From ZC4RG29 sp964521255 (lineage in GTDB: Bacteria > Bacteroidota > Bacteroidia > Cytophagales > Cyclobacteriaceae): a DNA stretch of 64,000 nucleotides. The notes below the pieces were generated by a model. That model had not been told where the DNA came from, did no database searches, and was given only the letters and a program-made list of their open reading frames with translations. The stretch covers positions 1 through 64,000 of the forward strand of contig CAZFRM010000026.1 in the NCBI GenBank assembly GCA_964521255.1, given 5' to 3'. The position numbers were made by a program, and so were the translations under genes. Shown in pieces: positions 43,161 through 51,761 of this stretch; position 1 is the stretch's first letter; each line of letters opens with the position of its first letter.

Positions 43161-43718
43161 CTATGATTTTAGTCTCGATCCCAGCGTGAGTAATCCAATC
43201 ATGCTCATGCTATCGGTTATCTCTCCCCGTAATACCATATCAACGGCTTCCTGCAGAGAGAGTTTTTTTACTTTTAAATCGGCCTCTGATTCTTCCAGCG
43301 CATTCTCGCCATGTTCTAATTCTTCAGCAAGAAAAATATAGCCGGTTTCATCGGACACTGAATTGGATGTATGAAGTTTGGTTAGAAGGGTCAGTTTTTT
43401 TGCTGTTATCCCGGTCTCTTCCTTCAACTCGCGTATAGCTGCTTCCAAAATATTTTCTTCAAAGGGAGCGCCACCTTCAGGAATTTCCCATGAATATTCA
43501 TTCAGTGTATAACGAAATTGACCTACCAGCCATGTATTATTTTCATGATCAATGGGGATAACGCCGATGGCAATATTTTTAAAGTGCACTTTGCCATAGA
43601 TCCCTTTGCCCCCACCGGGATTAATGACCTGATATTCTGTTACATTAATCCATTGATTATCATATTTCACTTCACCTGAAAGCGTAGTCCATGGATTTTT
43701 GATTTCTTCTTTATTCAT
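43161..43718 (-). CDS. NUDIX hydrolase, ADP-ribose pyrophosphatase-like
   Basis: A 185-aa NUDIX hydrolase. The complete box runs from GGAPFEENILEAAIREL to KEETGI (G-x5-E-x7-REL-x-EE-x-G). Upstream and downstream segments (IPIDHENNTWLVGQFRY; FLAEELEHGENALEESE) resemble ADP-sugar pyrophosphatases, so cleavage of ADP-ribose or a related nucleoside diphosphate derivative is likely. It is divergent from rnhB, with a 90-base shared promoter region, and is followed at once by the MATE gene. Confidence 0.88.
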   Translation of the reverse strand: MNKEEIKNPWTTLSGEVKYDNQWINVTEYQVINPGGGKGIYGKVHFKNIAIGVIPIDHENNTWLVGQFRYTLNEYSWEIPEGGAPFEENILEAAIRELKEETGITAKKLTLLTKLHTSNSVSDETGYIFLAEELEHGENALEESEADLKVKKLSLQEAVDMVLRGEITDSMSMIGLLTLGSRLKS

Positions 43719-43759
43719 AATACGGTTTGTAAAACGAGCCCAAAACTATTGAAATCTTT

Positions 43760-43791
43760 TTTGATTGACTGTAAGTTAAATTTTATGTTTG
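43760..43791 (+). promoter_or_regulatory. Bacteroidota-type promoter for rnhB
   Basis: TTTG at 43760-43763 and TATGTTTG at 43784-43791 are separated by 20 bases. They match the Bacteroidota -33 (TTTG) and -7 (TAnnTTTG) elements at normal spacing. Transcription would start near 43798, leaving a leader of about ten bases before the rnhB ATG. Confidence 0.7.
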
Positions 43792-43808
43792 CATAACCTA
43801 TTAGAATA

Positions 43809-44408
43809 ATGCTGCTCTCGTCTTTTACTTTTGATCTTATTGAAGCAGGATGTGATGAAGCTGGCCGTGGATGTCTCGCCGGTCCTGTGGTGGCCGCAGC
43901 GGTTATTCTTCCGAAAAATTACCAGCATGAATTTTTAAATGACTCAAAGCAGCTCACAAGAGAAGAACGAGCAGAGCTGAGAGTTGATATTGAACGTGAC
44001 GCGCTTGCCTGGGCTGTTGCCGAAGTAGATAATGAAGAGATTGATCGTATCAATATTTTAAATGCATCATTCAAGGCTATGCATTTGGCTATTGCTAATC
44101 TTTCTATTAAACCGGCATTACTTCTCGTTGACGGTAATCGCTTCAAACCATATCCCGATATTCCATTTGAGTGCATCATAAAGGGAGATGGAAAATATCT
44201 TTCTATTGCGGCCGCGTCTGTTTTAGCAAAAACTTATCGCGATGATCTTATGAGCCTGCTGTCGCTTGAGTATCCAGGCTACAGTTGGGATACGAATGTA
44301 GGCTATCCTACAGATGCACATCGTGATGGCATTCGGCAATATGGAGTTACTCCCCTCCATCGTAAATCTTTTGCCTTGCTGCCTACACAGTTGGAATTGT
44401 TTGATTAG
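43809..44408 (+). CDS. rnhB: Ribonuclease HII
   Basis: A 199-aa RNase HII that cuts the RNA strand of RNA-DNA hybrids and removes single ribonucleotides from DNA. The signature GCDEAGRGCLAGPVVAAAV gives the catalytic Asp-Glu pair near residues 15-16, the third Asp is in LLVDGN, and the last is in LAKTYRDDLM. Length and start are standard. A matching promoter lies immediately upstream. Confidence 0.95.
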   Translation: MLLSSFTFDLIEAGCDEAGRGCLAGPVVAAAVILPKNYQHEFLNDSKQLTREERAELRVDIERDALAWAVAEVDNEEIDRINILNASFKAMHLAIANLSIKPALLLVDGNRFKPYPDIPFECIIKGDGKYLSIAAASVLAKTYRDDLMSLLSLEYPGYSWDTNVGYPTDAHRDGIRQYGVTPLHRKSFALLPTQLELFD

Positions 44409-44486
44409 TAATGTCCTGAAATCATTTATATACCTCTGGCGATAAATTTTTCTTTGTGATTTCGTCACAAGTCTGGGTTTGTCTTG

Positions 44487-44573
44487 CCACGAAATCACAA
44501 AAGCACTAAAATCCACGAAAGAAATTCTGATACACGTAACTTTCGTGCAATTTTGTGCTTTCGTGTTTTGTGG
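44487..44573. repeat. 87-bp imperfect inverted repeat
   Basis: About 33-base imperfect arms, built from CACGAAA / GCAC units, face each other around an 18-base centre. The arms start CCACGAAATCACAAAAGCAC and end in the complementary CGTGTTTTGTGG. It fills the 261-bp spacer after rnhB. Similar CACGAAA repeats are frequent in Bacteroidota spacers. It may act as an rnhB terminator, or be an old mobile element. Confidence 0.6.
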
Positions 44574-44669
44574 CCTCACGACTCAAAATATTAAATCCAA
44601 ATGGCCCTCGTGACATGAATAAATTTGTCACAGGTATATAGAATTGATATAATTTCACCAGCGGTTCTT

Positions 44670-45440
44670 ATGTGTCTGATACTTTTCTCTCTTAATGATC
44701 ATCCAAATTATAAACTCGTTGTGGCTACGAACCGTGATGAATTTTATAATCGGCAAACTGCACCGGCGCAATTTTGGGATGATAATAAAAATATTCTTGG
44801 CGGTAGAGACCTTGAAGCGGGTGGAACCTGGATGGGCATCACAACACAAGGAAAGATCGCAATGGTCACTAATTATCGTGACTTAAAAAACTTAAAAGTA
44901 CAGGCTCCGTCCCGTGGTCATCTGGTATCTGACTTTCTTACAGGCAATAGTAACCCAATTACATACATTAATGATGTTGCAAAAAAAGGCGGAAACTATA
45001 ATGGTTTTAACCTGATCGTGGGAACGGCTAACGAACTTTACTATTATTCAAACTATCGTGATGGTGTTTCGCCAATACCCCCTGGTGTTCATGGATTGAG
45101 TAATCATCTTCTGGATACACCCTGGCCAAAAGTGGGTAATGGAATTGAAGCATTCAATGCCGTTTTACAAAAAGCAGAAGTAAACCCAGATGATCTGCTC
45201 GATATCTTGTATAATGATAAAGTCGCCAGTGACAAGGAACTACCGGATACCGGTGTTGGCCTGCAGAGGGAACGAGCATTATCTTCCATGTTTATAAAAA
45301 GTCCGGGTTACGGATCGCGATGCTCCACAATTGTTTTGATTGATAGAAACAATAAGGCGGTTTTTGTTGAGCGGACCTATGATATCACCACATTTGCTTA
45401 CGCCACACAACGATTTTCATTTCAATTGAGTAATTTATGA
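44670..45440 (+). CDS. NRDE family protein (TANGO2-like)
   Basis: A 256-aa protein of the NRDE/TANGO2 family. The start at ATG 44670 gives the N-terminal Met-Cys (MCLILFSLNDHP) that the family conserves as an Ntn-hydrolase-like Cys; upstream starts would bury it. The name-giving NRDEFYNR motif is at residues about 24-31, followed by GGRDLEAGGTWMG. Function in bacteria is not established; the animal homologue is linked to lipid/haem handling. A TTG-started alpha/beta hydrolase gene follows after nine bases. Confidence 0.88.
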   Translation: MCLILFSLNDHPNYKLVVATNRDEFYNRQTAPAQFWDDNKNILGGRDLEAGGTWMGITTQGKIAMVTNYRDLKNLKVQAPSRGHLVSDFLTGNSNPITYINDVAKKGGNYNGFNLIVGTANELYYYSNYRDGVSPIPPGVHGLSNHLLDTPWPKVGNGIEAFNAVLQKAEVNPDDLLDILYNDKVASDKELPDTGVGLQRERALSSMFIKSPGYGSRCSTIVLIDRNNKAVFVERTYDITTFAYATQRFSFQLSNL

Positions 45441-45449
45441 GCAATTGAA

Positions 45450-46343
45450 TTGAAAATATTACCAAAGAATTCTCAACAATTGAAAAAAAGTAAAGAGCCT
45501 GCAAGTATAAAATTCATTCGTTGGGTCTTCCCGGTGTTAGAGAAAATTGCGCCACGTTTAGCCCGTCGGATCTTTGTTAAGATTTTCTTTACTCCTTTCC
45601 ACTTTGTTGTTCCTGAAGCAGAGCAAGCTATGGAACGGCGCAGTGAAAAGTTTACCATAATGGTAAATGATAAAGAGGTTCATTGCTACTCGTGGGGACA
45701 GGGACCAAATATTTTATTTGTACACGGCTGGGCAGGGAGAGGCACTCAATTCAGAAAATTCTTTGAAGAGTTTAATCGAAATGGATATCGTGCAGTATCA
45801 TTTGATGCCCCTGCTCATGGACGTTCGCAGGGAAGAAGCACCAGCCTTGATGAATTTAAGGATACTCTTTTTGCCCTTCACAATAAGATTGGAAATATTG
45901 AAGCCATAGTTGCTCACTCGTTTGGTGGTGTGGCCAGTTTGTATTCTATCATGAATGGACTTCATGTTAATACACTTGTGAATATTGCCAGCCCTACAAT
46001 AGGAGATGAAATTATTGGTAACTACCTCGCTGTAGTAAATGCTTCACCGAAAATGGGTGAATACTTTAAAGAGTATGTAAAAAAGAAAAGCGGAAAAACC
46101 TTCGATGAGTTTACATCGCTGTATTTCATTCGCCATTTAAGTGATAAGCTTAATTTACTGCTTGTTCAGGATAAGCTTGACAAGGAGGTAACACTTGTCC
46201 ATGCGCGTCGTTTACAGGAAGTATATCCATCGGCGCAACTTATTATTACCGATGGACTTGGCCACACACGGATATTGAAAGACGATTGGGTTATCCATCA
46301 GTGTGTAACATTCGTTCGTGAAAAGGCGTCTGGTAAGGCATAG
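45450..46343 (+). CDS. Alpha/beta hydrolase
   Basis: A 297-aa serine hydrolase. The oxyanion region is FVHGWAGRGTQF near residue 90, the nucleophile is Ser in VAHSFGGVAS near 155, the acid is probably in the LVQDKLDKEV area, and the catalytic His is in GLGHTRIL near 273. The first 60 residues are basic and hydrophobic (FIRWVFPVLEKIAPRLARRI) and may associate with the membrane. Start TTG 45450 is chosen because similarity to homologues begins before the first ATG (residue 61). Probably cotranscribed with the NRDE gene. Substrate unknown. Confidence 0.82.
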   Translation: MKILPKNSQQLKKSKEPASIKFIRWVFPVLEKIAPRLARRIFVKIFFTPFHFVVPEAEQAMERRSEKFTIMVNDKEVHCYSWGQGPNILFVHGWAGRGTQFRKFFEEFNRNGYRAVSFDAPAHGRSQGRSTSLDEFKDTLFALHNKIGNIEAIVAHSFGGVASLYSIMNGLHVNTLVNIASPTIGDEIIGNYLAVVNASPKMGEYFKEYVKKKSGKTFDEFTSLYFIRHLSDKLNLLLVQDKLDKEVTLVHARRLQEVYPSAQLIITDGLGHTRILKDDWVIHQCVTFVREKASGKA

Positions 46344-46473
46344 GGTAGAGAAGGTATTGGTGCAAGGGTAGAAGATTTGGAAAGTGGCAAATCAGGTAAT
46401 TTGGACTGAATATACAGACTTGATAAACCACCGTTTTTGAAATAACTTTGGAGACAGAATTTTAAGGTGAAAT

Positions 46474-46719
46474 ATGAAAGCTGCAGACATAAATAATACT
46501 ATAATTGACGGCTATATCCGGCTACTGGATAACCTTAGTCCAAGTAATAAACTTGACTTGATTTCAAAGCTGACTCTTTCCGTAAAATCGGACATTGCTG
46601 AAAAGAAAGAATCATTTTATAAAGCCTTTGGTGCCTGGGACTCAAAACAATCTGCTGAGGAAATAATAAAGGAAATTCGGAATAGCAGGTCTTTGAACAG
46701 ACAAATTGAAGAACTTTGA
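46474..46719 (+). CDS. Candidate antitoxin of a VapBC-type pair
   Basis: An 81-aa helical, charged protein directly upstream of a PIN toxin. The middle (LSPSNKLDLISKLTLSVKSDI) and Trp-containing segment (FGAWDSKQSAEEIIKEIRNSR) match small antitoxins often found beside VapC in Bacteroidota, though no classical AbrB or RHH DNA-binding domain is clear. Its TGA overlaps the TTG start of the toxin by four bases, implying translational coupling. Confidence 0.75.
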   Translation: MKAADINNTIIDGYIRLLDNLSPSNKLDLISKLTLSVKSDIAEKKESFYKAFGAWDSKQSAEEIIKEIRNSRSLNRQIEEL

Positions 46720-47114
46720 AAAAATATCTTATAGACACCAATACTTGCATTTATTACATAAAGGGAAAATACGACCTTAAAAGAAAATTTGAAAAAGCTA
46801 ATCCAGACAATTGTTTTATCTCTGAGATAACTCTTGCTGAGTTAATGTTCGGGGTTGAGAATAGCGAGAAAAAGGAAAAGAATAGAAAAGCCCTTGATGA
46901 CTTTCTTTCAGGGATGAAAGTATTACCGATCTTTCATTCACTTAACTTGTATGCTAGAGAAAAGGCGAGATTGAGAAAGCTTGGGACAATGGTTGACGAT
47001 TTTGATTTACTAATTGGCGCGACATCAGTTTCGCATAATTTAGTAATAGTGACAAATAACGGGGACCATTTCAAAAGAATTAAAGGAATTACACTTGAAG
47101 ACTGGACAAAGTAA
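46716..47114 (+). CDS. vapC: PIN-domain toxin, VapC type
   Basis: A 132-aa PIN-domain ribonuclease. Acidic metal-binding residues are present: Asp in YLIDTNTCIYYIKG (near residue 7), Glu in SEITLAELMFGVE (near 44), and Asp in VDDFDLLIGATSVSHN (near 95-98), with a final TNNGDHFKRI. VapC toxins cut tRNA or other RNAs and are held by the cognate antitoxin. The start is TTG, overlapping the antitoxin stop. All expected residues are intact. Confidence 0.9.
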   Translation: MKKYLIDTNTCIYYIKGKYDLKRKFEKANPDNCFISEITLAELMFGVENSEKKEKNRKALDDFLSGMKVLPIFHSLNLYAREKARLRKLGTMVDDFDLLIGATSVSHNLVIVTNNGDHFKRIKGITLEDWTK

Positions 47115-47198
47115 CATACAGTTGAGAACCTCACAGCCGCTACAACTTTTTAGGACTAATCCCTGTAATCAATTGCTAACTAAAGTGACTAATGAGGC

Positions 47199-47915
47199 AT
47201 GAGAATAATAGAGACAAAAGGAATTTCACGGACCTATATTATGGGTGCCAATACCGTTCATGCCCTGCAATCCATATCTATTTCAATTGACAAAGGGGAA
47301 TACGTTGCTTTTATGGGGCCCTCGGGTTCTGGGAAATCCACGTTGATGAATATTGTGGGTTGCCTGGATACGCCAACGAGTGGGAGTTATATACTTAATA
47401 ATCACCTCGTGAGTGAAATGACGGAGAATGAATTAGCAGAAGTCAGGAATAAGGAAATTGGTTTTGTATTTCAAACATTTAACCTGCTGCCACGCGCTAC
47501 AGCGCTTGAGAATGTAGCCCTGCCCTTAATTTACGCAGGGTATTCTAAAAGTGATCGCGATGAAATGGCTATGACTGCGCTCCAAAATGTTGATCTTGCC
47601 AATCGTCATCATCACAAACCAAATGAACTTTCGGGTGGTCAGCGTCAAAGGGTAGCCATTGCTCGCGCGCTGGTTAACAACCCTTCCATACTTTTAGCGG
47701 ATGAACCCACTGGTAATCTTGACAGCAAAACTTCATATGATATCATGAACCTCTTTCAGCAATTGCATGACAAAGGTCACACCATCATCATGGTGACACA
47801 CGAAGATGACATTGCACATTACGCACACCGGATTATCCGCCTCCGCGATGGGTTGATTGAAAAAGATATGAAGAATGAAAACATTTCCAGGAGTGAAGCT
47901 GTGGTTAAGAGTTAA
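47199..47915 (+). CDS. ABC transporter ATP-binding protein, MacB/LolD type
   Basis: A 238-aa ATPase. Walker A is GPSGSGKSTL near residue 39, the Q-loop is FVFQTFNLLPRATALENVALPL, the signature is LSGGQRQR, and Walker B is ILLADEPTGNLD. This pattern is typical for the MacB/LolD group, which works with FtsX-type permeases in lipoprotein release or export. No permease gene lies beside it, so the partner is encoded elsewhere. A tail of about 15 residues follows the core. Confidence 0.9.
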   Translation: MRIIETKGISRTYIMGANTVHALQSISISIDKGEYVAFMGPSGSGKSTLMNIVGCLDTPTSGSYILNNHLVSEMTENELAEVRNKEIGFVFQTFNLLPRATALENVALPLIYAGYSKSDRDEMAMTALQNVDLANRHHHKPNELSGGQRQRVAIARALVNNPSILLADEPTGNLDSKTSYDIMNLFQQLHDKGHTIIMVTHEDDIAHYAHRIIRLRDGLIEKDMKNENISRSEAVVKS

Positions 47916-47958
47916 TGGCTAATCGTTAATAGTTGTGATGGACATTTTGCTTTAAGCT

Positions 47959-48510
47959 TTACGCTTTCTCCGGCATCCAGGGTGTTTCTTTAATTTCCAA
48001 TTCTGCTCCCATTTTACGGGCAAGGACAAACAGATAGTCGGATAATCGATTCAGGTATTTAACAACCAACTGATTTATTTTTTCTTCTTCATTCAGTCGT
48101 ATCACCAATCGCTCTGCTCTACGGCACACGGTTCGGGTAATGTGACAATACGATACAGATTGATGACCTCCAGGCAAAATAAAATAACGCATGGGCTCCA
48201 GGTTCTTTTCCATCTCGTCAATTTCTTTTTCCAGGGCAACTACATCATCTTCATTTAATGAAGGGATTTTAATTTTGGTCTTATCAGGATCGGCAGCAAG
48301 TATAGACCCCATCACAAATAATTTCTGCTGAATGGAGACTAAGATCTCATTGCGCATGTTGTTTACTTCCTGATCGCGTACCAGCCCAATCCATGAATTT
48401 AATTCGTCAACGGTTCCATAAGCCTCGATACGCAGTGCTCCTTTGGAAATTCTTTTTCCGCCGTAAAGTGAGGTTGTGCCCTCATCGCCGGTTTTTGTAT
48501 AAATCTTCAT
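47959..48510 (-). CDS. PduO-type cob(I)yrinic acid a,c-diamide adenosyltransferase
   Basis: A 183-aa ATP:corrinoid adenosyltransferase of the PduO family that makes adenosylcobalamin. The N-terminal ATP loop is KIYTKTGDEGTTSLYGGKRISK, and the conserved RTVCRRAERLV and YLNRLSDYLFVLAR helices are complete. Length is typical. It is a single cytoplasmic gene on the minus strand. The 3' end of the gene and the spacer before it contain related AAAGC-type repeats. Confidence 0.93.
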   Translation of the reverse strand: MKIYTKTGDEGTTSLYGGKRISKGALRIEAYGTVDELNSWIGLVRDQEVNNMRNEILVSIQQKLFVMGSILAADPDKTKIKIPSLNEDDVVALEKEIDEMEKNLEPMRYFILPGGHQSVSYCHITRTVCRRAERLVIRLNEEEKINQLVVKYLNRLSDYLFVLARKMGAELEIKETPWMPEKA

Positions 48511-48515
48511 AGGGT

Positions 48516-48665
48516 AAAGCTAAAAGCTTAAAGCGTAAAGCAGAAAGCTGACTGTCAAAATTTAGACGGTCTTTATTGCCAAATTGGTCACGGACTTGGT
48601 TGCAAATTCCTCAAAACAAGCGGACTCTGGCTTTTAGCTTTGCGCTTTCTGCTTTCCGCTTTTTG
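48516..48665. repeat. Inverted AAAGC-unit repeats in the spacer before ilvE
   Basis: 48516-48549 (AAAGCTAAAAGCTTAAAGCG onward) and 48629-48665 (GGCTTTTAGCTTTGCGCTTT onward) are inverted, imperfect copies of the same short-unit repeat, about 80 bases apart. They fill most of the 185-bp spacer between the adenosyltransferase and ilvE genes. Possibly a small interspersed element; no coding content. Confidence 0.55.
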
Positions 48666-48695
48666 TGCCTAAATTGTCCTCAATAAAAAGAAGTT

Positions 48696-49763
48696 ATGGT
48701 GGATACGATGAAAATTTCAATTCAGCGAGTCGAAAAATCACGGGCAGATGAGTTTGATTTTGATAACATTCCTTTCGGTAAAAATTACACCGATCATATG
48801 TTCATGGCCGACTTCCGCGATGGCGCGTGGAAGAACGCCAGGATTGTTCCTTACGGAAAAATTTTAGTGAGCCCGGCAAACCCCACTTTGCATTATTCGC
48901 ATACCATCTTCGAAGGACTGAAAGCGCAGCGGTCACCCGAAGGTAGAGAAGCTTTGGTTTTCAGGCCACTTGATAATTTGAAAAGATTGAATCAATCAGC
49001 AGAGCGAATGTGCCTTGCTCATGTTCCTGAAGAGTTATACATGGAGAGCCTGAAAACTTTGATTGACCTGGATCGCGCATGGATTCCCAAAACAGAGGGG
49101 TCGTCATTATACATTCGTCCTTTTTTATTTTCCGCTGATGAATTTATAGGTATACGTCCCTCAATAGATTTTACATACATGGTGATTTTGTCACCCGTGG
49201 GCCCTTACTATGCGGCACCGGTAAAAGTGAAAATCGAAACACATTACACCCGTGCCGTAGAAGGTGGAACGGGTTATGCAAAGACGGGTGGCAACTACAG
49301 CGGCTCCATTTATCCTTCCAAGATTGCACAAGACCAGGGCTATCATCAATTGATCTGGACAGATGGAAAGAAGCATGAATACATTGAAGAGTCGGGTACC
49401 ATGAATGTGATGTTTGTGATTGGCGACACATTAATCACGCCATCGCTAACGGATTCCATACTTCCTGGTATCACACGCGACAGCGTTTTAAAACTTGTAA
49501 AAAGCTGGGGTTGGAAAGTGGAGGAGAGGAAAATATCGGTTAAGGAAGTTGTAGAAGCTTTACAAAGCGGAGCGATGAAAGAAGCGTTCGGCGTAGGGAC
49601 TGCAGCAACCATTGCCAACATTGCCACTATTGGATTCGAAGGAAAAGATTACGATTTGCCCCCTGTAGAAGACCGCACCTGGTCAAATAAAATCTATAAT
49701 GAATTAGAAGGTATCAAGCGCGGTACAAAACCTGATGAATTCGGTTGGGTTGTGAAAATGTGA
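48696..49763 (+). CDS. ilvE: Branched-chain amino acid aminotransferase
   Basis: A 355-aa PLP-dependent transaminase (fold type IV) for Leu, Ile and Val. The segment GTGYAKTGGNYSGS carries the PLP lysine, IEESGTMNVMF and LPGITRDSVLKL are conserved, and LHYSHTIFEGLKA is the N-terminal signature. Length and motifs match the longer bacterial/eukaryotic-like branch. The second Met (residue 5) is an alternative start. A perfect palindrome follows after about 60 bases. Confidence 0.95.
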   Translation: MVDTMKISIQRVEKSRADEFDFDNIPFGKNYTDHMFMADFRDGAWKNARIVPYGKILVSPANPTLHYSHTIFEGLKAQRSPEGREALVFRPLDNLKRLNQSAERMCLAHVPEELYMESLKTLIDLDRAWIPKTEGSSLYIRPFLFSADEFIGIRPSIDFTYMVILSPVGPYYAAPVKVKIETHYTRAVEGGTGYAKTGGNYSGSIYPSKIAQDQGYHQLIWTDGKKHEYIEESGTMNVMFVIGDTLITPSLTDSILPGITRDSVLKLVKSWGWKVEERKISVKEVVEALQSGAMKEAFGVGTAATIANIATIGFEGKDYDLPPVEDRTWSNKIYNELEGIKRGTKPDEFGWVVKM

Positions 49764-49824
49764 TGGGAAGGTACGAGGGCAGAGGTATGAGGTACGAATC
49801 TGTCGTTTGTAGAGATTATCGTTT

Positions 49825-49852
49825 GTAGAGACGCGATGCATCGCGTCTCTAC
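49825..49852. terminator. 28-bp perfect palindrome between ilvE and purF
   Basis: GTAGAGACGCGATG at 49825-49838 is followed immediately by its exact complement to 49852. It lies between the convergent stops of ilvE and purF and could terminate both. A partial copy of its left edge (CGTTTGTAGAGA) occurs at 49804-49815. GTAGAGACGCG-type palindromes are widespread interspersed repeats, so this may be a REP-like element used as a terminator. Confidence 0.7.
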
Positions 49853-49874
49853 TGAAATGATTTTCCTTCGTACC

Positions 49875-51755
49875 TTAATAAGCTCTTACCAATTTTCCTT
49901 CCATATAATTGGCGTATGAACGGTTTGCTACTTTCATTCCACCAGGAGTAGGATAGTTGCCTGTGAAATACCAGTCGCCAAGATGGTAAGGACAAGCCTT
50001 GTGTAAATTCTCCACTGTTTGGAAAACTACCTGCAGCTCAGCTTTCATTTCAGGCGGGCGAACAATCTCGGCGATCTTGGCTGAGATTTCATCATCTGTA
50101 AATTGATTGTACAGGCGCTTTACATAGTTTTCAGGATGATCATCTTTTGACCGTAAACATTGTTCATAAACTTCACCCAGGAGATAATCCATTCCTTTGT
50201 CTTTCAACAATGCGATCATAGCGCGGAAGGCAACGAAGTCACTCATGCGGCTCATGTCAATACCGTAACAATCAGGGAAACGTATTTGAGGAGCAGAAGA
50301 GACAATCACAATTTTCTTGGGTCCGATACGATCCAACATTTTCAAAATACTTTTCTCTAATGTTGTTCCTCTAACAATTGAATCATCAATAACAACAAGC
50401 GTATCGATTCCCTTTCGTATCACTTCATAGGTAGTGTCATAGACATGTGACACCAATTCATTACGATGCTGATCGTCTGTGATGAAAGTTCGCATCTTAA
50501 CGTCTTTCGATACAATCTTTTCCAGGCGAGGTCTGAACGATAAAATGTCTTCTACAGAATCAACTGACGGCTTGCCCTCAATGAGAACTTCTTTCTGTTT
50601 GTTGATAAGGTAGTCGTCAATTCCCTTCATCAATCCATAGAAAGCAGTTTCGGCCGTATTGGGAATGTAGGAGAAGACGGTGTTCTTAATATCGAAATTT
50701 ATGGAGCGTAAAACCTGAGGTACAAGTAATTTTCCCAGGTATTTTCTTTCTCTATAAATGTCAGGATCATTTCCACGAGAGAAATAGATCCGTTCAAAGC
50801 TGCATGATTTTTTTTCACCGGGCTTCCTGATCTGGTGTTGCTCATAGTCACCACTTTTCGAAATGATCAGTCCGTGGCCCGGTGTTATTTCTTCAATATC
50901 ATTGTAGTCTACATTAAACGCTGCCTTGATTGCAGGTTTTTCTGAAGCTACTACCACTACTTCATCATCAGCATAATAGTATGCCGGTCGAATACCATTT
51001 GGATCACGCACAACAAATGCAGAACCCGATCCGGTCAAGCCTGCCATTGTATATCCGCCATCAAAATCTTTACAGGCACGTTTCAGTACGCGTTGAAGGT
51101 TAACTTCATTTTCAATGAACTCTGATATTTCCTGGTTGGTGAACTTGTCTTTATATTTTTCAAAGATCACCTGTACTTCTTCATCGAGAAAGTGACCGAT
51201 TTTTTCCATCACCGTTATCGTATCTACTTTCTCTTTCGGGTGCTGACCAAGATTGACAAGTATATCAAATAACTCATCTACGTTAGTCATGTTAAAGTTC
51301 CCCGCCATTACCAGGTTACGACTTCTCCAGTTGTTCTGCCGTAAGAAGGGATGAACATTTTCAATGCTGTTCATTCCGTGTGTACCATAGCGTAAATGTC
51401 CAAGCCACAATTCGCCAGAGAATGCGATATGCTCTTTCAGCCACTTTTCATCACGCGAACGTTGCGTATTCTCTTTAAATGCTTTCTGATATTTTTTACT
51501 GATTTTCTTGAAGAGGTGGGCGACAGGCTGAGGTTTAATTGACCTGTAACGGCTGATGTATCTGAATCCGGGTTCAACATCTATCTTAATGTTGGCTACT
51601 CCTGCACCATCCTGGCCGCGGTTATGTTGCTTTTCCATCAGGATGTACATCTTATTCATGGCATAAGTAGGTCCATACTTATCCAAATAATACGAAAGCG
51701 GCTTGCGCAATCGAATGAGTGCTATACCGCACTCGTGAAGTATTTGATCCGTCAT
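49875..51755 (-). CDS. purF: Amidophosphoribosyltransferase, long Bacteroidota form
   Basis: First committed enzyme of purine synthesis, moving the glutamine amide to PRPP. The 626-aa length is the long form seen in Bacteroidota. The glutaminase part has ECGIALIRL with Cys9, KQHNRGQDGAGVA, LWLGHLRYGTHG and AGNFNMTN. The phosphoribosyltransferase part has the PRPP loop VVIDDSIVRGTTL. Since Cys must be N-terminal, eight residues would have to be removed, as known for propeptide-bearing PurF enzymes. It is followed by nuoN's 3' side on the same strand, so it lies at the end of the complex I cluster. Confidence 0.9.
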   Translation of the reverse strand: MTDQILHECGIALIRLRKPLSYYLDKYGPTYAMNKMYILMEKQHNRGQDGAGVANIKIDVEPGFRYISRYRSIKPQPVAHLFKKISKKYQKAFKENTQRSRDEKWLKEHIAFSGELWLGHLRYGTHGMNSIENVHPFLRQNNWRSRNLVMAGNFNMTNVDELFDILVNLGQHPKEKVDTITVMEKIGHFLDEEVQVIFEKYKDKFTNQEISEFIENEVNLQRVLKRACKDFDGGYTMAGLTGSGSAFVVRDPNGIRPAYYYADDEVVVVASEKPAIKAAFNVDYNDIEEITPGHGLIISKSGDYEQHQIRKPGEKKSCSFERIYFSRGNDPDIYRERKYLGKLLVPQVLRSINFDIKNTVFSYIPNTAETAFYGLMKGIDDYLINKQKEVLIEGKPSVDSVEDILSFRPRLEKIVSKDVKMRTFITDDQHRNELVSHVYDTTYEVIRKGIDTLVVIDDSIVRGTTLEKSILKMLDRIGPKKIVIVSSAPQIRFPDCYGIDMSRMSDFVAFRAMIALLKDKGMDYLLGEVYEQCLRSKDDHPENYVKRLYNQFTDDEISAKIAEIVRPPEMKAELQVVFQTVENLHKACPYHLGDWYFTGNYPTPGGMKVANRSYANYMEGKLVRAY

Positions 51756-51761
51756 GTGGTT

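Noticed and set aside
47199..47915. ABC ATPase as part of a complete MacAB exporter
   Set aside because: No permease or membrane-fusion gene adjoins it, so a complete exporter cannot be claimed here.
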